A stretch of 64,000 bases of DNA from an uncultured Lachnospiraceae bacterium. Lineage in GTDB: Bacteria; Bacillota; Clostridia; Lachnospirales; Lachnospiraceae. Shown here piece by piece: positions 62,401 to 64,000 of this stretch. Each line of letters starts with the position of its first letter. The stretch's first letter is position 1. The position numbers and the translations under genes were made by a program. The stretch is from contig CAJTQO010000007.1 of assembly GCA_910578405.1 (NCBI GenBank), positions 38,387 through 102,386 on the forward strand, read 5' to 3'. Below the pieces are notes generated by a model. The model saw nothing but the letters and a program-made list of their open reading frames with translations. It was not told the origin of the DNA and ran no database searches.

Positions 62401-62979
62401 ATGGTGAAAGAGTTGCTTATTATTTTAATCAGTTCTTCCCTGGTGAATAATGTGGTCTTAAGCCAGTTTCTAGGGCTTTGCCCTTTTTTGGGGGTGTCGA
62501 AAAAGACGAATACGGCAGCGGGCATGGGCGTTGCGGTTATTTTTGTCATAACGCTGGCTTCTGCGGTGGCAGGGGTGATTTATCAATTTGTGTTAAAAAC
62601 ACTGGGCATTACTTATTTGCAGACGATTGTGTTTATCCTTGTAATTGCAGCTTTGGTGCAGTTTGTGGAAATGTTTTTAAAGAAGTTTATGCCTTCTTTA
62701 TACCAGGCGCTTGGCGTATATTTACCGTTGATTACAACAAACTGTGCAGTATTGGGGATTGCTTTAACGAACGTGCAGAAAAAGTACGGGATTTTAACAG
62801 GGGTTGTCAATGGGTTTGCCACGGCAGTAGGATTCACGATTTCCATTGTGATACTGGCCGGCATCCGGGAGAAGATGGAATATAATGATATACCGGAATC
62901 TTTTAAGGGGATGCCGATTGTTTTGGTGACGGCAGGGCTGATGGCGATTGCTTTTTGCGGGTTTTCCGGATTGCTGTAG
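62401..62979 (+). CDS. rnfA: Rnf complex subunit A
   Basis: The 192-aa protein has six membrane helices and the family start LLIILISSSLVNNVVLSQFL GLCPFLGVSKK, with TTNCAVLGIALTN in the mirrored repeat. The start codon lies 1 bp after the rnfE stop. RnfA and RnfE are paralogous inverted subunits forming the central channel-like unit. Confidence 0.96.
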   Translation: MVKELLIILISSSLVNNVVLSQFLGLCPFLGVSKKTNTAAGMGVAVIFVITLASAVAGVIYQFVLKTLGITYLQTIVFILVIAALVQFVEMFLKKFMPSLYQALGVYLPLITTNCAVLGIALTNVQKKYGILTGVVNGFATAVGFTISIVILAGIREKMEYNDIPESFKGMPIVLVTAGLMAIAFCGFSGLL

Positions 62980-63018
62980 GCAGGAGGGAATTGGAATAAA
63001 AAATCGGAGGTGGAATTT

Positions 63019-63816
63019 ATGAGTGTAGCAGGAGTGGTGACAGCCACTGCCATTGTGGGGGGTGTGGGGCTTTTTATCGGGTTGTTCCTGGGCCTTGCCG
63101 CCATTAAATTTAAGGTGGAAGTAGATGAAAAGGAAGAAGCGGTGTTGGCGGCATTGCCTGGCAATAATTGCGGCGGGTGCGGGTTCCCGGGATGTTCAGG
63201 GCTGGCGGCGGCTATTGCCAAGGGGGAAGCTTCGGTCAATGCCTGCCCGGTGGGCGGCGAGCCGGTAGGAAAAGTAATTGCTGGCATTATGGGCGTGGAA
63301 GCGGGGGAAGCGGTTAAGAAAGTGGCTTTTGTGAAATGCCAGGGCGATTGTGAGAAGAGTAAAATGGATTACGAATACTATGGGATTGAGGACTGCCGGA
63401 TGCTTTCTTTTGTGCCAAACGGTGGGCCGAAGTCATGCAATTATGGCTGTCTTGGATTTGGAAGCTGTGTGGCGGTATGCCCCTTTGACGCCATTCATGT
63501 GGTAAACGGTGTGGCGGTTGTGGATAAGGAGGCGTGTAAGGCTTGCGGGAAATGCGTAGAGGTGTGTCCCAAGCATCTGATTGAACTGCTCCCTTACGAC
63601 GCCAAGTATGCAGTGGCCTGCAGTTCCAAGGAGAAAGGGCCTGTGGCAATGAAAGCCTGTACGTCAGCCTGCATTGGATGCCAGCTTTGCAAGAAAAACT
63701 GTCCGGAGAGCGCGGTGGAAGTGTCGGATTTCCTGGCAGTGATTGACCAGGAGAAATGCAGCGGGTGCGGGACATGTGCGGAAAAATGCCCGAAGAAGGC
63801 AATTGTGGCCCATTGA
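63019..63816 (+). CDS. rnfB: Rnf complex subunit B (ferredoxin-accepting Fe-S protein)
   Basis: The 265-aa protein has an N-terminal membrane helix, a 4Fe-4S motif NNCGGCGFPGCSGL ... NACP, and a Cys-rich domain CQGDCEKSKMDYEYYGIEDC ... CNYGCLGFGSCVAVCP. Ferredoxin-type clusters follow (CKACGKCVEVCP, CIGCQLCKKNCP, CSGCGTCAEKCP). ATG 63019 is 8 bp after cggagg. It takes electrons from reduced ferredoxin. Confidence 0.96.
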   Translation: MSVAGVVTATAIVGGVGLFIGLFLGLAAIKFKVEVDEKEEAVLAALPGNNCGGCGFPGCSGLAAAIAKGEASVNACPVGGEPVGKVIAGIMGVEAGEAVKKVAFVKCQGDCEKSKMDYEYYGIEDCRMLSFVPNGGPKSCNYGCLGFGSCVAVCPFDAIHVVNGVAVVDKEACKACGKCVEVCPKHLIELLPYDAKYAVACSSKEKGPVAMKACTSACIGCQLCKKNCPESAVEVSDFLAVIDQEKCSGCGTCAEKCPKKAIVAH

Positions 63817-63858
63817 TTTTGACATGGCAAGATAAGGGGAAGCAAAGGATAGGAAAAG

Positions 63859-63893
63859 CTATGGCCGGGAAGGAAAGCTCCCGGCCATAGTGT
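63859..63893 (+). terminator. Terminator of the rnf operon
   Basis: ctatggccggga pairs perfectly with tcccggccatag over an 8-nt loop, followed by tgttt. From 63894 to the end nothing is seen. Confidence 0.75.
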
Positions 63894-64000
63894 TTGAAAT
63901 TCATTGCCATGTTCGTTTATTGTTTCATCTTGCACAGGACATATCCTAGTGTAATGTCTGGTTGATAAATATGGTAATATATGGTATCCTAAAAATAAAA

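Overview
The window reads as chromosomal DNA of an anaerobic, spore-forming Firmicute, most likely a gut Lachnospiraceae-type clostridium. This rests on a complete Na+/H+-translocating Rnf complex (rnfCDGEAB), a SpoVAD-like protein, a peptidoglycan-binding protein with a SpoIID-like region, purine-rich AGGAGG ribosome-binding sites, a BlaI/BlaR1-type pair and a GntR-ABC (Ytr-like) operon. No rRNA, tRNA or CRISPR array was seen.

The left two thirds (about 660-40953) is one large, partly decayed integrative element. It is bounded by a 13-bp direct repeat (660-672 and 40941-40953) and carries a large serine recombinase at its right end. It has cut a single chromosomal gene in two: 2-679 holds the 5' part and 40942-41524 the 3' part. 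Joining them at the repeat restores one reading frame. The element looks accreted, with two internal relics of its left end (28040, 31845), a second copy of the DNA upstream of the recombinase (31565), and scattered fragments of tyrosine integrase, relaxase, DUF932 and DUF5688 genes. No complete conjugation apparatus was seen.

The cargo falls into blocks. (1) 1158-9483: a WYL regulator; an unrecognised 511-aa protein with its own promoter-like repeat; a 338-aa protein that carries the NMN-site and nucleotidyltransferase motifs of NAD+-dependent DNA ligase but none of that enzyme's C-terminal domains; an Xre regulator; a broken second copy of the 511-aa protein; a Ycf46-like AAA+ ATPase; and a protein joining a PD-(D/E)XK-like motif to a glycine-rich hydrophobic segment. 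This is my leading candidate for an undescribed system. (2) 9848-12516: a MerR/TipAS regulator with a DUF2268 peptidase, plus DUF6194 and DUF4180 genes. (3) 13869-19266: a type III restriction-modification pair (Mod, Res) preceded by the collapsed remains of a helicase. (4) 19791-27785: small regulators, kinase, M24 peptidase, GNAT, two alpha/beta hydrolases, DUF2975. (5) 28235-31322: an Xre regulator divergent from a tight three-gene operon (432-aa protein, CxxCxxCC cysteine-cluster protein, glycine-zipper membrane protein), the second candidate system. (6) 32321-38213: Rpn-family nuclease with duplicated fragments, dead zeta toxin beside an intact partner, and other debris.

From 40954 on, the chromosome is ordinary: GntR/ABC exporter; flavodoxin-like reductase; LacI regulator and glycogen phosphorylase; BlaI and a BlaR1-type M56 protease whose sensor part looks like a GLUG-type repeat region; an MBOAT/SGNH surface O-acylation pair; an orphan SpoVAD; branched-chain aminotransferase; an alkyltransferase gene with a frameshift; a YprB-like RNase H-fold protein; and the Rnf operon, which couples ferredoxin oxidation to NAD+ reduction and ion export.

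All calls come from reading the sequence and from remembered family motifs. No database search was run.
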